The notes beneath the pieces are model-generated. The model did not search any database. It was given only the letters and a program-made list of their open reading frames with translations, and was not told the DNA's origin. A DNA stretch of 64,000 bases from Marinobacter antarcticus (GTDB taxonomy: Bacteria; Pseudomonadota; Gammaproteobacteria; Pseudomonadales; Oleiphilaceae): assembly GCF_900142385.1 (NCBI RefSeq), contig NZ_FRAQ01000001.1, positions 1,364,001 through 1,428,000 of the forward strand, given 5' to 3'. Position numbers and translations under genes: made by a program. This document shows, one piece after another, positions 7,796 to 16,130 of this stretch; the first letter of the stretch is position 1, and every line of letters begins with the position of its first letter.

Positions 7796-8143
7796 GGGTG
7801 CCTCTTAGAGCTGATAAAATTGCAGGATAGCATCCAGCATTTCCGGGGTAGGGCGGGTGACGGTGTAACCATCACAACGCTGGTCAAAGCAGGTCCCGCT
7901 TCGGCATCAAGCGAGGAGGTCATTGCTTGGGTACTGAACAACAACGCATCTGTGACGCGTAGCCGTCGTGCTTGATAATATGAAAACCGGGACTGATTGA
8001 TTTTCTTGCCCGGCTTTCGTTGGCGACCAAATGGTTAGAGTTTACAGTGAATATTCAGGGTCAGTGCGGCTGTTTTCAGGATTGGTGGCCCCGGGTTGAG
8101 CGTAATCGCGGGATTTTCAGTGACAGTTAAAGAGGCAGTTTAG
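7796..8143. other. Gap with a C-terminal gene fragment and a repeat copy
   Basis: On the minus strand, 7806-7885 reads DGYTVTRPTPEMLDAILQFY and stops 10 bases before the deoxyribosyltransferase start. This looks like the tail of a former upstream operon gene, which I cannot identify. Bases 7982-8005 hold a RAYT-associated repeat copy (AAAACCGGGACTGATTGATT). I see nothing recognisable in 8006-8143 apart from what must be the potassium channel promoter. Confidence 0.5.
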
Positions 8144-9001
8144 ATGGCGACGATAAAACCTGGTGGCCTGGGAATTAAAACGCGCCTGTTTCAGGTCATT
8201 TTCGAATCAGATACCCGCCTGGCCAAGGGCTTTGATATTTTTCTGGCGTTGCTGATATTCCTCAGCGTCGGGATTATTCTGCTGGACAGTGTTATGGAAT
8301 ACCATGCTCGCTTCGGTGAGATTTTTTATGTCATGGAATGGGGCATTACGGTGCTGTTCACCATCGAGTTGGCGCTGCGCCTCTATTGCCTGGAAAAGCC
8401 GAAGCTTTATCTGAAAAGCTTTTACGGCGTTATCGACGTTCTGGCGGTCTTGCCTGTCTGGCTGGAGCTCTTGTTCCCGGGTGCGCAGACTCTCGTAGTA
8501 GTGCGTCTGCTGCGGACGCTGCGTCTGTTCCGGGTACTGGAGATGATGACGGTAGTGGGCGAGGGCCGCCTGCTGATGGACGCGCTGATTCGTAGCCGGG
8601 ACCAGATCCTGCTTTTTCTGTTCGCAGTGTTGATGGTCGTAACCATCTTCTCTTCTTTGCTTTATCTCATTGAGCCGGCCGAAGCGGGCTTTACCAGTAT
8701 TCCCAAATCCATCTACTGGGGAATCGTGACACTGACAACAGTAGGCTATGGCGATATATCGCCGGTGACGCCCTGGGGGCAGTTCATTTCCGTGATGATC
8801 ATGTTGGCGGGCTACTCGATTATTGCGCTTCCCGTTGGCGTTTTTTCCGCAGAAATGATTCGCGCACTGCGTGCAGAACGTTACTCCGATGAAGCCTGCC
8901 CAGGGTGCGGTCAACATCGACATGAAATCGATGCCAAGTATTGTAAATACTGCGGCACCTGGCTTGATGAAGAGAAACCCGAGCCGGGCAACGCCGGATG
9001 A
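8144..9001 (+). CDS. Voltage-gated potassium channel with C-terminal zinc ribbon
   Basis: A 285-residue six-helix ion channel. The S4 voltage sensor carries regularly spaced arginines (VVVRLLRTLRLFRVLEM), and the pore has the potassium selectivity filter TVGYGD after a re-entrant helix. After S6 a short cytoplasmic tail carries CPGCGQHRHEIDAKYCKYCG, a CxxC...CxxC zinc-ribbon-like element. Bacterial KvAP/KvLm-type channels usually lack this. It is a single gene with no obvious partner. Confidence 0.92.
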   Translation: MATIKPGGLGIKTRLFQVIFESDTRLAKGFDIFLALLIFLSVGIILLDSVMEYHARFGEIFYVMEWGITVLFTIELALRLYCLEKPKLYLKSFYGVIDVLAVLPVWLELLFPGAQTLVVVRLLRTLRLFRVLEMMTVVGEGRLLMDALIRSRDQILLFLFAVLMVVTIFSSLLYLIEPAEAGFTSIPKSIYWGIVTLTTVGYGDISPVTPWGQFISVMIMLAGYSIIALPVGVFSAEMIRALRAERYSDEACPGCGQHRHEIDAKYCKYCGTWLDEEKPEPGNAG

Positions 9002-9049
9002 TGTTGTTCGCGAGAAATCTGAACAGCTTTATTTTCCGCGATTTTTCCG

Positions 9050-9154
9050 TTAATCACTGCGGCGACCAAACTTCCCCAAATTTAGCTGGCCGGGGTCGGC
9101 GTGAGCCAGACTGGCCATGAGAAAGCTTCCCAGTGAAAGAAGTGAAGTGAACAT
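9050..9154 (-). CDS. Small secreted peptide or signal-peptide remnant
   Basis: A 34-residue reading frame that begins with a convincing signal peptide (MFTSLLSLGSFLMASLAHA followed by D) and then stops after 15 more residues. It lies divergently to the small membrane protein at 9176. The short mature part suggests the 5' end of a truncated secreted-protein gene rather than a complete gene. I do not recognise the mature sequence. Confidence 0.35.
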   Translation of the reverse strand: MFTSLLSLGSFLMASLAHADPGQLNLGKFGRRSD

Positions 9155-9175
9155 TCCTGAGGTTTTGAGGGTTAA

Positions 9176-9370
9176 ATGAAATTTCTGGTTGTCGGAATCA
9201 TTGTGGTGGTTGTCGGGTTTCTGATCTGGCGCAGCAAACAGAACACAGATCCTGCGGAACCTTTCCAGATTCCAGTCGGCATCAGCATTGACGGTCCGCA
9301 TGTTTTCCAGGCTGGCTCGGCACCATGCTCCGGGAGGGGCCTGAATCGACGGGCAGGAGCATACCGATGA
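9176..9370 (+). CDS. Small single-span membrane protein
   Basis: A 64-residue protein: one N-terminal membrane helix (FLVVGIIVVVVGFLIW) and a hydrophilic rest. The ATG has GAGGG at a good distance. The stop overlaps the ATG of the next (cupin) frame as ATGA, a sign of coupling. No family recognised; the C-terminal third (GSAPCSGRGLNRRAGAYR) looks non-native, so this too may be a shortened gene. Confidence 0.45.
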   Translation: MKFLVVGIIVVVVGFLIWRSKQNTDPAEPFQIPVGISIDGPHVFQAGSAPCSGRGLNRRAGAYR

Positions 9371-9636
9371 AAAGACACGCAACCATCGTTAAACCGGGAG
9401 ATTATGAGAGTGCGCTGAGTGTAGTAGGTACGGATGTTATCGTTCTCGCCGCAAAGCAGGTCACACAGGGGCAAGAGTTTACATTTCAACGTGGGAAAAA
9501 GGCATGGGGCCTCCCCCGCACAGTCATGATTGGGGCGAAGCGTTTTTCGTCCTCAAGGGAAGCGTTGATTTCACCTGCGAGGGCAAGCCGGAAATCTGTC
9601 CCGCTTTTGCACTATGGAAGACTAAATTGCATGGCT
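9367..9636 (+). pseudogene. Cupin-domain gene, frameshifted and truncated
   Basis: The frame from ATG 9367 gives MKRHATIVKPGDYESALSVV and a cupin-like strand. At an A5 tract (about 9495-9499) the continuing cupin sequence moves to another frame: PPPHSHDWGEAFFVLKGSV, containing the metal-binding HxH and E, followed by DFTCEGKPEICPA. Six A residues would restore one frame. After that the usual second cupin motif is absent and a stop follows at about 9636. So there is one frameshift (possibly a sequencing error) plus a 3' truncation. The ferric-reductase-like gene begins 25 bases later. Confidence 0.72.
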
Positions 9637-9661
9637 AGAATAAGTGCAACAGAATAGACAC

Positions 9662-10966
9662 ATGAAATCGCTCTTTTTGATCGTTGCTTACCTTGTTGCG
9701 GTCACATTGCCGTTGATCTTGTCCGCGTGGGTCGGAGGGCCGCCACGCCAGTTTCACCAGGAACTGGCCTCTGGCCTTGGCATTCTTGCCTTCTCGATGG
9801 TTCTCATGGAATTCATCCTGTCCGGCCGTTTCAAGACCATTTCAAATGGCATCGGGCTGGATGTGACAATGCGGTTTCACCAGATCATGGCTCGCACGGC
9901 ACTGGTCTTTGCTCTGCTGCACCCGTTTCTTTACCAGGGGACGCCGTCAGGTGGTCAACGCCCCTGGGACCCCACGCGCGAATTGACGCTCACGACCGAT
10001 TTTTCGGCTTTGTCGACAGGCATTGCCGCCTATCTGCTTCTTCCAAGCCTTGCTTTACTGGCAATCGGGCGCACCCAACTGGACTACAAATACGAGACAT
10101 GGCGCCTTTTGCATGGGATCGGCGCGCTCTTGATCGCGGTTCTTCTGTTGCATCATACCGTGTATGCAGGGCGTTACGGATCGCAGCCTGTGATGACCTG
10201 GGTGTGGCTGGCAATGACTGGCGTTGCTGTTGGGTCACTGCTTACGGTTTACCTGCTGGTTCCCCTTCTGCAGAAGGCACGTCCCTGGCGCGTGACCTCC
10301 GTGGTCCAATTGACGCCAAAGCAATGGGATGTGACCGTGAAACCAGACGGTCATCGTGGTCTTGATTACAAAGCCGGGCAATTCGTCTGGCTAAATGTGG
10401 GGCACAACCCCTTCTCGATGAAAGAAAACCCCTTCTCCATTTGCTCAGCGCCGGCAGCCGGACCGGAAATATCGTTCATGATCAAAGAGATTGGCGACTT
10501 CACACGAACAATTTGCCAGATACAAGCTGGAACAGTCGCCTACCTTGACGGCCCTTATGGCAATCTTACTGTCGATAGTCGCGCTGAACCTGGGGTCGCT
10601 CTCATCGCAGGTGGCGTTGGCCTTGCTCCTCTGCTGGGCATACTCAGGCAAATGCGCCTGACTGACGATTCGCGCAAGGTGAAGCTGATCTATGGAAATC
10701 GGATCATTGATCAGATTGCCTATCGTGAGGAGCTGGGTGTGGAGGACGTAGTCCATGTGCTGTCAGAACCGCCAGAAACCTGGCACGGAGAGACAGGCTT
10801 CATAGATGCAGCGCTGATAGATCGCGTATTTTCAGAGAAAGAGTTCAGCGAATGGGTCTTTGTGCTGTGCGGACCGGCGGGCATGATGGATGTTGCTGAA
10901 GATCACCTGATCAAGAGGGGCACGCCCTCTCATCGTATCCTGTCAGAGCGGTTCGCCTATGACTAA
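9662..10966 (+). CDS. Ferric-reductase-like membrane flavohaem oxidoreductase
   Basis: A 434-residue protein. Residues 1-205 contain about six membrane helices of the ferric reductase/NOX-type haem domain, with paired histidines in ALVFALLHPFLY and WRLLHGIGALLIAVLLLHH. Residues 210-310 are the FAD-binding barrel (ENPFSICSAPA) and 310-434 the NAD(P) domain (GGVGLAPLLGILRQM, then CGPAGMM). It would pass electrons from NAD(P)H through FAD and haem across the inner membrane; the acceptor is unknown. The chosen ATG directly precedes the first helix. The stop overlaps the start of a 35-codon gene. Confidence 0.87.
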   Translation: MKSLFLIVAYLVAVTLPLILSAWVGGPPRQFHQELASGLGILAFSMVLMEFILSGRFKTISNGIGLDVTMRFHQIMARTALVFALLHPFLYQGTPSGGQRPWDPTRELTLTTDFSALSTGIAAYLLLPSLALLAIGRTQLDYKYETWRLLHGIGALLIAVLLLHHTVYAGRYGSQPVMTWVWLAMTGVAVGSLLTVYLLVPLLQKARPWRVTSVVQLTPKQWDVTVKPDGHRGLDYKAGQFVWLNVGHNPFSMKENPFSICSAPAAGPEISFMIKEIGDFTRTICQIQAGTVAYLDGPYGNLTVDSRAEPGVALIAGGVGLAPLLGILRQMRLTDDSRKVKLIYGNRIIDQIAYREELGVEDVVHVLSEPPETWHGETGFIDAALIDRVFSEKEFSEWVFVLCGPAGMMDVAEDHLIKRGTPSHRILSERFAYD

Positions 10967-11066
10967 TCCAATCAAGCGTCTGAGTCAGCGGCGACGGGTT
11001 TCTTTGACAATCTGGGTTCTGAATATCGCCTTATGCTTGATCCTTCTCGTTTTTGTATTGCGCTAA
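10959..11066 (+). CDS. Small 35-residue membrane protein
   Basis: ATG 10959 overlaps the last codons of the ferric-reductase-like gene by 8 bases. The product has a basic N terminus (MTNPIKRLSQRRRVS) and a single hydrophobic helix (LTIWVLNIALCLILLVFVL). The overlap and the positive-inside arrangement support a real, translationally coupled small protein, perhaps an accessory subunit of the oxidoreductase; this is inference only. Confidence 0.5.
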   Translation: MTNPIKRLSQRRRVSLTIWVLNIALCLILLVFVLR

Positions 11067-11074
11067 TTCATGTA

Positions 11075-11100
11075 GGAAAACCGGGCCAGATTCAGTTTCC
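11075..11100 (+). repeat. RAYT-associated repeat copy (degenerate)
   Basis: AAAACCGGGCCAGATTCAG is a diverged member of the dispersed repeat family, in the gap between the small membrane protein and the alpha/beta hydrolase. Confidence 0.6.
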
Positions 11101-11232
11101 GCCTGATGGTGTTTCGGTCTTTCCTGTAACGTTTGGATTGTCCTGCTCGTCTAATCAGTGAACGCACTTCGTTGATTGAGTTTCGAGGGGGCTATCCTGA
11201 GATCTTCAACCTATACGCACGAGAGCTGAGCA

Positions 11233-12126
11233 ATGATCGAAACTCCACTGGAATTCCCGAGCTACGGTACAACCTGTCGCGGTGTTCTTTATACACCGGA
11301 TGCCGACAGCAGGAACCTGCCATGTATCGTGATGGCGCATGGTTTTGGACTGACTCACGCCAGTGGTCTTGCACCGTTTAAAGAGGCCTTTTGCCAGGCG
11401 GGTTATGCGGTCTTCGCCTTTGACTACCGCCATTTTGGTGAAAGTGACGGTCAGCCACGCCAGACGCTGAGCCCCCGGAAGGAAGTGGCTGACTGGCTGG
11501 AGGCACTGAAATTTGCGCGACAGCTCGATGGTATCGACCGAAACCGTATTTGCCTTTGGGGGACATCGTTTTCTGGCGGGCTTGTGATCGCCGCGGCGGC
11601 GCAAGATGGAAACGTGCAGTGCACCATCTCCCAATGCCCGATGATGGATGGTTTTGCATCTCTGCTGGGCGTTATCGGTTATGCCGGCATCATGCAGGGT
11701 CTGCGTCTGACTTACCACGCCACTGTAGACTGGATTCGCCGTGGGCTTGGGATGTCTCCCCAATATATCGCATCGGCGGGCCGTCCCGGGGAGTTGGGCA
11801 TGATGACGGCCGAGGATTGTCAGGAGGGTTATGTTCCCCTGTTGGCGGATAATGCGTCGAATTATGTGGCTGCAGGCGTAAGTTATGCGATCCCTCTTTT
11901 CCGGCCCACCCGTTTTGCCAGCAAAGTCACGTGTCCGGCACTCATGTTGATTTGCGACCACGATACGGTTGCCCCAGCGAAGGCCGGAGTTAAAGCTGCC
12001 GAAAAAATGCCGAACTCGGAAGTAAAGCACTATCCTGTCGGCCATTTTGACGTCTATCGGGGCGAACCTCTGGCTCAGTCAATAAAAGATCAGCTTGAGT
12101 TCCTGGGCCGGAAGATGCCGGTGTGA
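11233..12126 (+). CDS. Alpha/beta hydrolase (dienelactone hydrolase/peptidase S15-like)
   Basis: A 297-residue cytosolic alpha/beta hydrolase. The nucleophile elbow is LWGTSFSGGLV (GxSxG), the acidic residue is probably in LLICDHDTVAP, and the histidine is in PVGHFDVY near the C terminus. The oxyanion region is MAHGFGLTHASGLAPF. The family includes esterases and acylpeptide-type hydrolases, and the substrate cannot be told. It has its own upstream gap with a repeat and is followed by an SRPBCC gene. Confidence 0.87.
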   Translation: MIETPLEFPSYGTTCRGVLYTPDADSRNLPCIVMAHGFGLTHASGLAPFKEAFCQAGYAVFAFDYRHFGESDGQPRQTLSPRKEVADWLEALKFARQLDGIDRNRICLWGTSFSGGLVIAAAAQDGNVQCTISQCPMMDGFASLLGVIGYAGIMQGLRLTYHATVDWIRRGLGMSPQYIASAGRPGELGMMTAEDCQEGYVPLLADNASNYVAAGVSYAIPLFRPTRFASKVTCPALMLICDHDTVAPAKAGVKAAEKMPNSEVKHYPVGHFDVYRGEPLAQSIKDQLEFLGRKMPV

Positions 12127-12203
12127 ACTGAACGAAAACCGGTTTGGTGCTTCCTTGTTTGGTCCCAGCTCATCTTGGTCAGCCTAAGTTTTTAGGAGTA
12201 ACT

Positions 12204-12638
12204 ATGTTTCGCATTCACGTTGAGCGGGTTCTTTCCAGGGACATCGACACTGTGTTTGAGGCCCTCTCCGATCATGCCCGCTACGATCGGTTCCCTGGGG
12301 TCAACAAGTCTCTGCTGGTTGAGGAAGGCAAAGACGAAAAAAATGGCACTGGCGCCGTCAGGATTATCGGAGCAGGCCGGCTTGAACTGACCGAGCGTAT
12401 TACGCAGTTCGAGAGGCCAAACAGGATGCACTATCGCATCGAGAGATCGAGTCCGTTCTCCGTTCAACACACGAAGGGAGAGATTGTTTTGCAGCCTGAG
12501 GGTGAGTGGACGAGGGTTACCTGGATTTCCGAGGGGCACGTGCAGGTGCCGCTGCTTGGCGGGGTGATGGACCGATTGGCTGAGCGCAGCTTTTCGAAGG
12601 CGTTCAGTTCACTGCTCAAGGCCATTGAAAGGCTTTAG
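12204..12638 (+). CDS. SRPBCC family protein (polyketide cyclase/CoxG-like)
   Basis: A 144-residue START/Bet v1-fold protein: a first strand with MFRIHVERVLSRDIDTVFEA, a helix, then a run of beta strands (RLELTERITQFERPNRMHYR, GEIVLQPEG, TRVTWISEGHV) and a long C-terminal helix. Such proteins bind hydrophobic ligands. The start ATG follows TTAGGAG; an upstream in-frame start at 12144 has no such site. Function not specified. Confidence 0.8.
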   Translation: MFRIHVERVLSRDIDTVFEALSDHARYDRFPGVNKSLLVEEGKDEKNGTGAVRIIGAGRLELTERITQFERPNRMHYRIERSSPFSVQHTKGEIVLQPEGEWTRVTWISEGHVQVPLLGGVMDRLAERSFSKAFSSLLKAIERL

Positions 12639-12659
12639 GGTTCTAGGTTAGGTATTTCC

Positions 12660-12726
12660 CGGAAAACCGGGACGAAAACCGGGACAGATTTATTTACACA
12701 CGGAAAACCGGGACAGATTTATTTAC
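12660..12726 (+). repeat. Three tandem RAYT-associated repeats
   Basis: Three direct copies: a short one at 12660-12673, and full copies at 12674-12697 and 12702-12726, each reading AACCGGGACAGATTTATT and separated by four bases. The cluster lies between the SRPBCC gene and radD and is the densest group of this family in the window. Confidence 0.9.
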
Positions 12727-12801
12727 AGGTTCGCAGGTAACGGCACAGGTATTTGCTAGTATGACCGCCCTTTCATCCGGATAGCGATTAAGCACTGCAA
12801 A

Positions 12802-14586
12802 ATGAATGCTCCTTTCAAGCTGCGGCCTTACCAGCAGGAAGCCGTTGATGCCACATTGAAACACTTTCGCAAATCTGATGATTCTGCCGTTATTGTGCTG
12901 CCGACCGGTGCGGGTAAAAGTCTGGTCATCGCCGAGTTGGCCCGTCTTGCCCGGCGAAAAATTCTGGTGCTGACCCACGTAAAAGAGCTTGTTGATCAGA
13001 ATCACGCCAAATACCAGAGCTATGGGTTAACCGCCGGCATCTTCTCCGCCGGGTTAAAACGCAAGGAAAACCGGTATCAGGTAACCTTCGCCAGTGTGCA
13101 GTCCGTATCGGCTAATCTGGACCAGTTCAGAGATGAATACTCATTGCTCATCATCGATGAGTGCCATCGGGTCAGTGGTGATGAAAGCAGTCAGTATCAA
13201 ACAATCATCGAGCTGCTGCGGCAACAGAATGACTCTCTTAAAGTGCTCGGCCTAACCGCCACACCCTATCGCCTGGCCATGGGCTGGATCTATCGCTATC
13301 ACTACCGGGGCTTTGTCCGTAGCTGTAGTGAAGAACAGGATAAGCCCTTTGTGCAGTGCATTTATGAACTGCCCCTGAGTTATATGATTAATCGGGGGTA
13401 TCTCACCAGGCCTGAGTTGGTTAACGCGGCGGTGGCGCAATACGATTTCTCTGCGCTGTCGCAGAACCGCTTTGGCGAATACGCCGAAAAAGACGTTAAC
13501 CAGCTGCTGGGCAAACATCAACGTGTGACCCGGGCCATTATTGAGCAGGTGATGGAGCTGGCCGTTAAGCGCAAGGCGGTGATGATCTTTGCCGCAACGG
13601 TGGATCATGCACGGGAGATCACCGGCTATCTGCCGGAACACCAGACAGCCTTGATTACCGGCGCTACCGATCTGAATGAACGGGATTTGCTGATTCAGCG
13701 CTTTAAACAGCGGCAGTTAAAGTATCTGGTGAATGTATCTGTACTCACCACGGGCTTTGACGCGCCTCATGTGGACTTTATCGCCATTCTTCGCCCTACC
13801 CAGTCGGTCAGCCTGTATCAGCAGATCGTGGGTCGCGGCCTTCGTCTGGATGAAGGTAAACAGGATTGTCTGGTGATTGATTATGCGGGCAACAGTGTCA
13901 ATCTGTATCACCCGGAAGTGGGGGAGAAGAAACCAAACCCCGATAGTGAGCCGGTGCAGGTATTCTGCCCGGGCTGCGGTTTTGCCAACATCTTCTGGGG
14001 CAAAACAGACAGTGAAGGCCGTGTTATCGAGCACTACGGACGCCGTTGTCAGGGGCTGCTAGTGCCTGCTGAAGAGGATGAGCCTGCAGCGCAGAACGTG
14101 CGCCCTGAGCAGTGCGATTACCGTTTTCGTTTCAAGGAGTGCCCACACTGCGGTGGCGAGAATGATATCGCGGCCCGCAACTGCCAGCAGTGTAAAAAAG
14201 CTATTATCGACCCGGACGATCAGCTAAGAGATGCCCTGAAACTCAAAGATGCCATGGTGATCCGTTGTGCCGGAATCACGTTAAGCGCCAATGACAGCAA
14301 AAACGAGAGCAAACTGAGAATCACCTATCACAGTGAAGATGGAGAAGAACTCAGCGAGTCTTTTGATTTCAGCAAACCGGCACAGCGCAACGTGTTTAAC
14401 AAACTGTTCGGACGGCGTTTAGCGAATAGCCAGGCCCCGCAAGTGTTCAGCAGGATTGAAGAGGTGCTTGAGGTGCAAGACTTAATGCCTGCACCGGATT
14501 TTGTCATTGCCCGCAAACAAAAGCACTACTGGCAGGTGCAGGAACGGATTTTTGATTATCAGGGTAGCTATCGGAAGGCATATTGA
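12802..14586 (+). CDS. radD: RadD-like DEAD/DEAH helicase
   Basis: A 594-residue SF2 helicase of the length of E. coli RadD (YejH). Motif I is [14 protein letters not shown], motif II DECHR and motif [16 protein letters not shown]-terminal zinc-binding cysteines follow: [12 protein letters not shown] and [18 protein letters not shown]. RadD takes part in double-strand-break and crossover repair and stimulates RecA-mediated strand exchange. The start at 12802 aligns with the family N terminus ([15 protein letters not shown]). Single gene, convergent with rnz. Confidence 0.93.
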   Translation: MNAPFKLRPYQQEAVDATLKHFRKSDDSAVIVLPTGAGKSLVIAELARLARRKILVLTHVKELVDQNHAKYQSYGLTAGIFSAGLKRKENRYQVTFASVQSVSANLDQFRDEYSLLIIDECHRVSGDESSQYQTIIELLRQQNDSLKVLGLTATPYRLAMGWIYRYHYRGFVRSCSEEQDKPFVQCIYELPLSYMINRGYLTRPELVNAAVAQYDFSALSQNRFGEYAEKDVNQLLGKHQRVTRAIIEQVMELAVKRKAVMIFAATVDHAREITGYLPEHQTALITGATDLNERDLLIQRFKQRQLKYLVNVSVLTTGFDAPHVDFIAILRPTQSVSLYQQIVGRGLRLDEGKQDCLVIDYAGNSVNLYHPEVGEKKPNPDSEPVQVFCPGCGFANIFWGKTDSEGRVIEHYGRRCQGLLVPAEEDEPAAQNVRPEQCDYRFRFKECPHCGGENDIAARNCQQCKKAIIDPDDQLRDALKLKDAMVIRCAGITLSANDSKNESKLRITYHSEDGEELSESFDFSKPAQRNVFNKLFGRRLANSQAPQVFSRIEEVLEVQDLMPAPDFVIARKQKHYWQVQERIFDYQGSYRKAY

Positions 14587-14600
14587 GGAGTAGTAGGCCC

Positions 14601-15569
14601 TTATGTGGTCAAACACATCAGCGACAAGTCCTTCTCCAGCCGGTAAGTGTCAAAATCCCGGGCCAGAAATAGCTGGCCCTTGTAGTGTTGCATGGCTTCG
14701 GCTGCCAATTGGTTGATGTTGGGCGTGCTGCCCGGCGCGGACTGGTAGCGTGAGCTGAAGTGGGTAAGTACCAGGCCGGGCAGCTGGGCCTGTTGAGCAA
14801 ACCGGGCCACCTGTTCTGCGGAACTGTGCTGTGGCCAAGGCCCAACCCGGTCGGCCACGTCCTGGGTGTAGGTGGCTTCGTGAATCAGCGCATGGCTTCC
14901 CTTGCAGGCGTCGGTCAGCAGGGTAGGGTCGTCATTGTCACCGGCGACGATCAGGCGGCGGGCAACGCGGGGAGTCTGTGTGTAATCGTCGCTCCTTAGC
15001 CGGCGGCCATCCTCCAGGGTTACGTCATTGCCTTTCTGCAACTCGCCCCAACCAGGCCCGGGTTCAATGCCATCCTCGTTCAGCTTGTCCTGCAAGAGTT
15101 GTCGCTCGATGTTGCGCTCTGTGAACACGTAGGCACGGCAGGGTACTCGATGGGACAAGGCCACGTTTGTCACCCTGAAGTCTTGATTCTGCCAGCAGAA
15201 GTCCGGTGCTTCGGAATCGATGAAGTTCAGGGCATAGCCCAGACTGGAGTCGCTGTTTTCGAGCGTTGCGGTGATGAAATGGTGAGTCTGGACGGGGGCA
15301 ATAATGTCCAGAGGTTCTGTGCGGCCCAGCATGGAGGCACTGGTGAGCAGCCCCGGCAGACCGAAGGTGTGGTCACCGTGGATATGGGTGATGAATATCG
15401 CCCGCAGTTGCATCACGGAGTAGTGAGCGCGTAGTAGTTGGTGCTGGGTGCCTTCGCCACAGTCCACCAGATACCAGGGCTTTTGGCCGGAGTGCGACAG
15501 AGCCAGGGCGGTTACGTTGCGCGAACGTGTCGGAGTTCCGGCAGAGGTGCCCAAAAAGGTGAAGTCCAT
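14601..15569 (-). CDS. rnz: Ribonuclease Z
   Basis: A 322-residue metallo-beta-lactamase-fold nuclease. The N terminus MDFTFLGTSAGTPTRSRN and the metal motif THIHGDHTFGLPGLL are diagnostic of RNase Z/ElaC; further ligands appear in VAGDNDDPTLL, HEATY and LTHFSSRY. It removes tRNA 3' trailers or acts as RNase BN. The start ATG is at 15569. It ends 15 bases from the convergent radD. Confidence 0.94.
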   Translation of the reverse strand: MDFTFLGTSAGTPTRSRNVTALALSHSGQKPWYLVDCGEGTQHQLLRAHYSVMQLRAIFITHIHGDHTFGLPGLLTSASMLGRTEPLDIIAPVQTHHFITATLENSDSSLGYALNFIDSEAPDFCWQNQDFRVTNVALSHRVPCRAYVFTERNIERQLLQDKLNEDGIEPGPGWGELQKGNDVTLEDGRRLRSDDYTQTPRVARRLIVAGDNDDPTLLTDACKGSHALIHEATYTQDVADRVGPWPQHSSAEQVARFAQQAQLPGLVLTHFSSRYQSAPGSTPNINQLAAEAMQHYKGQLFLARDFDTYRLEKDLSLMCLTT

Positions 15570-15585
15570 CGTTCCTCGTGTTCGC

Positions 15586-15888
15586 TCAGTTTTGGGTCAA
15601 CGCAAAACTGAGTAGCCAGCGATTGCCGCGCTCAATCTTCGAAACCCGGTGTTGGTAAAGGTCCGACCGGAAGAGTATGACTCGCCCAAACAGATTGAAT
15701 ACGTTTTTTTCACAGATGAACTCACCGCCGGCTTTGGGCTTAACCAGTACGCAATTGAGCTTGTACAGCCGGCCTTCGGAGATCATGTCCACATGGGGAA
15801 TCACCTTGTGGCCCTGTGGATAACGCACCAGGTAAATACTCAGGCGTTTGGAGTGGAGGAGAATCCGGATTTTTACGTTTAATGACAT
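15586..15888 (-). CDS. Small 2-oxoglutarate/Fe(II) oxygenase-fold protein
   Basis: A 100-residue protein that matches the catalytic half of prolyl-4-hydroxylase-like oxygenases: YLVRYPQGHKVIPHVDM supplies the HxD metal pair, and QHRVSKIERGNRWLLS supplies the distal histidine and the 2-oxoglutarate-binding arginine. The protein is shorter than most relatives, which are 180 residues or more, but all ligands are present and similar short forms are known. It lies 16 bases upstream of rnz in the same direction. Confidence 0.72.
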   Translation of the reverse strand: MSLNVKIRILLHSKRLSIYLVRYPQGHKVIPHVDMISEGRLYKLNCVLVKPKAGGEFICEKNVFNLFGRVILFRSDLYQHRVSKIERGNRWLLSFALTQN

Positions 15889-16012
15889 CGTGTGTGCGTT
15901 CGCCTGGAAGTAAGTTGCCCCTCAATTGTGCGCGCCGAGCGCGAGAAGTTAAAGAGGCCGATGCTCTAACGCCCTGACCCTGGATTCTTAACCGTTTAAA
16001 ACTGGAAAATCC

Positions 16013-16045
16013 GGCATGATAGAGCCTGAGAAAAGAGATCATGCC
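16013..16045. other. Inverted repeat with 8-bp arms
   Basis: GGCATGAT and ATCATGCC form perfect arms around a 17-base loop, in the gap downstream of the 16131-17210 gene and upstream of the 2OG oxygenase gene. It could be a weak terminator or a binding site. No run of T residues follows closely. Confidence 0.4.
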
Positions 16046-16130
16046 ATGAAGCGATTCGGGGTCTGATGCTGCGCTTGAGCAAGTCAAAGCGGGGCGGGCA
16101 ACGCAGGTAATCATGCCCAAACGCCGCTAA

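Noticed and set aside
8207..8923. Long minus-strand open frame opposite the potassium channel
   Set aside because: The plus strand encodes a full channel with TVGYGD; the opposite frame is rich in Gln and His, typical of an antisense shadow.
11206..12045. Minus-strand frame opposite the alpha/beta hydrolase
   Set aside because: A shadow of a well-supported plus-strand enzyme with catalytic motifs in order.
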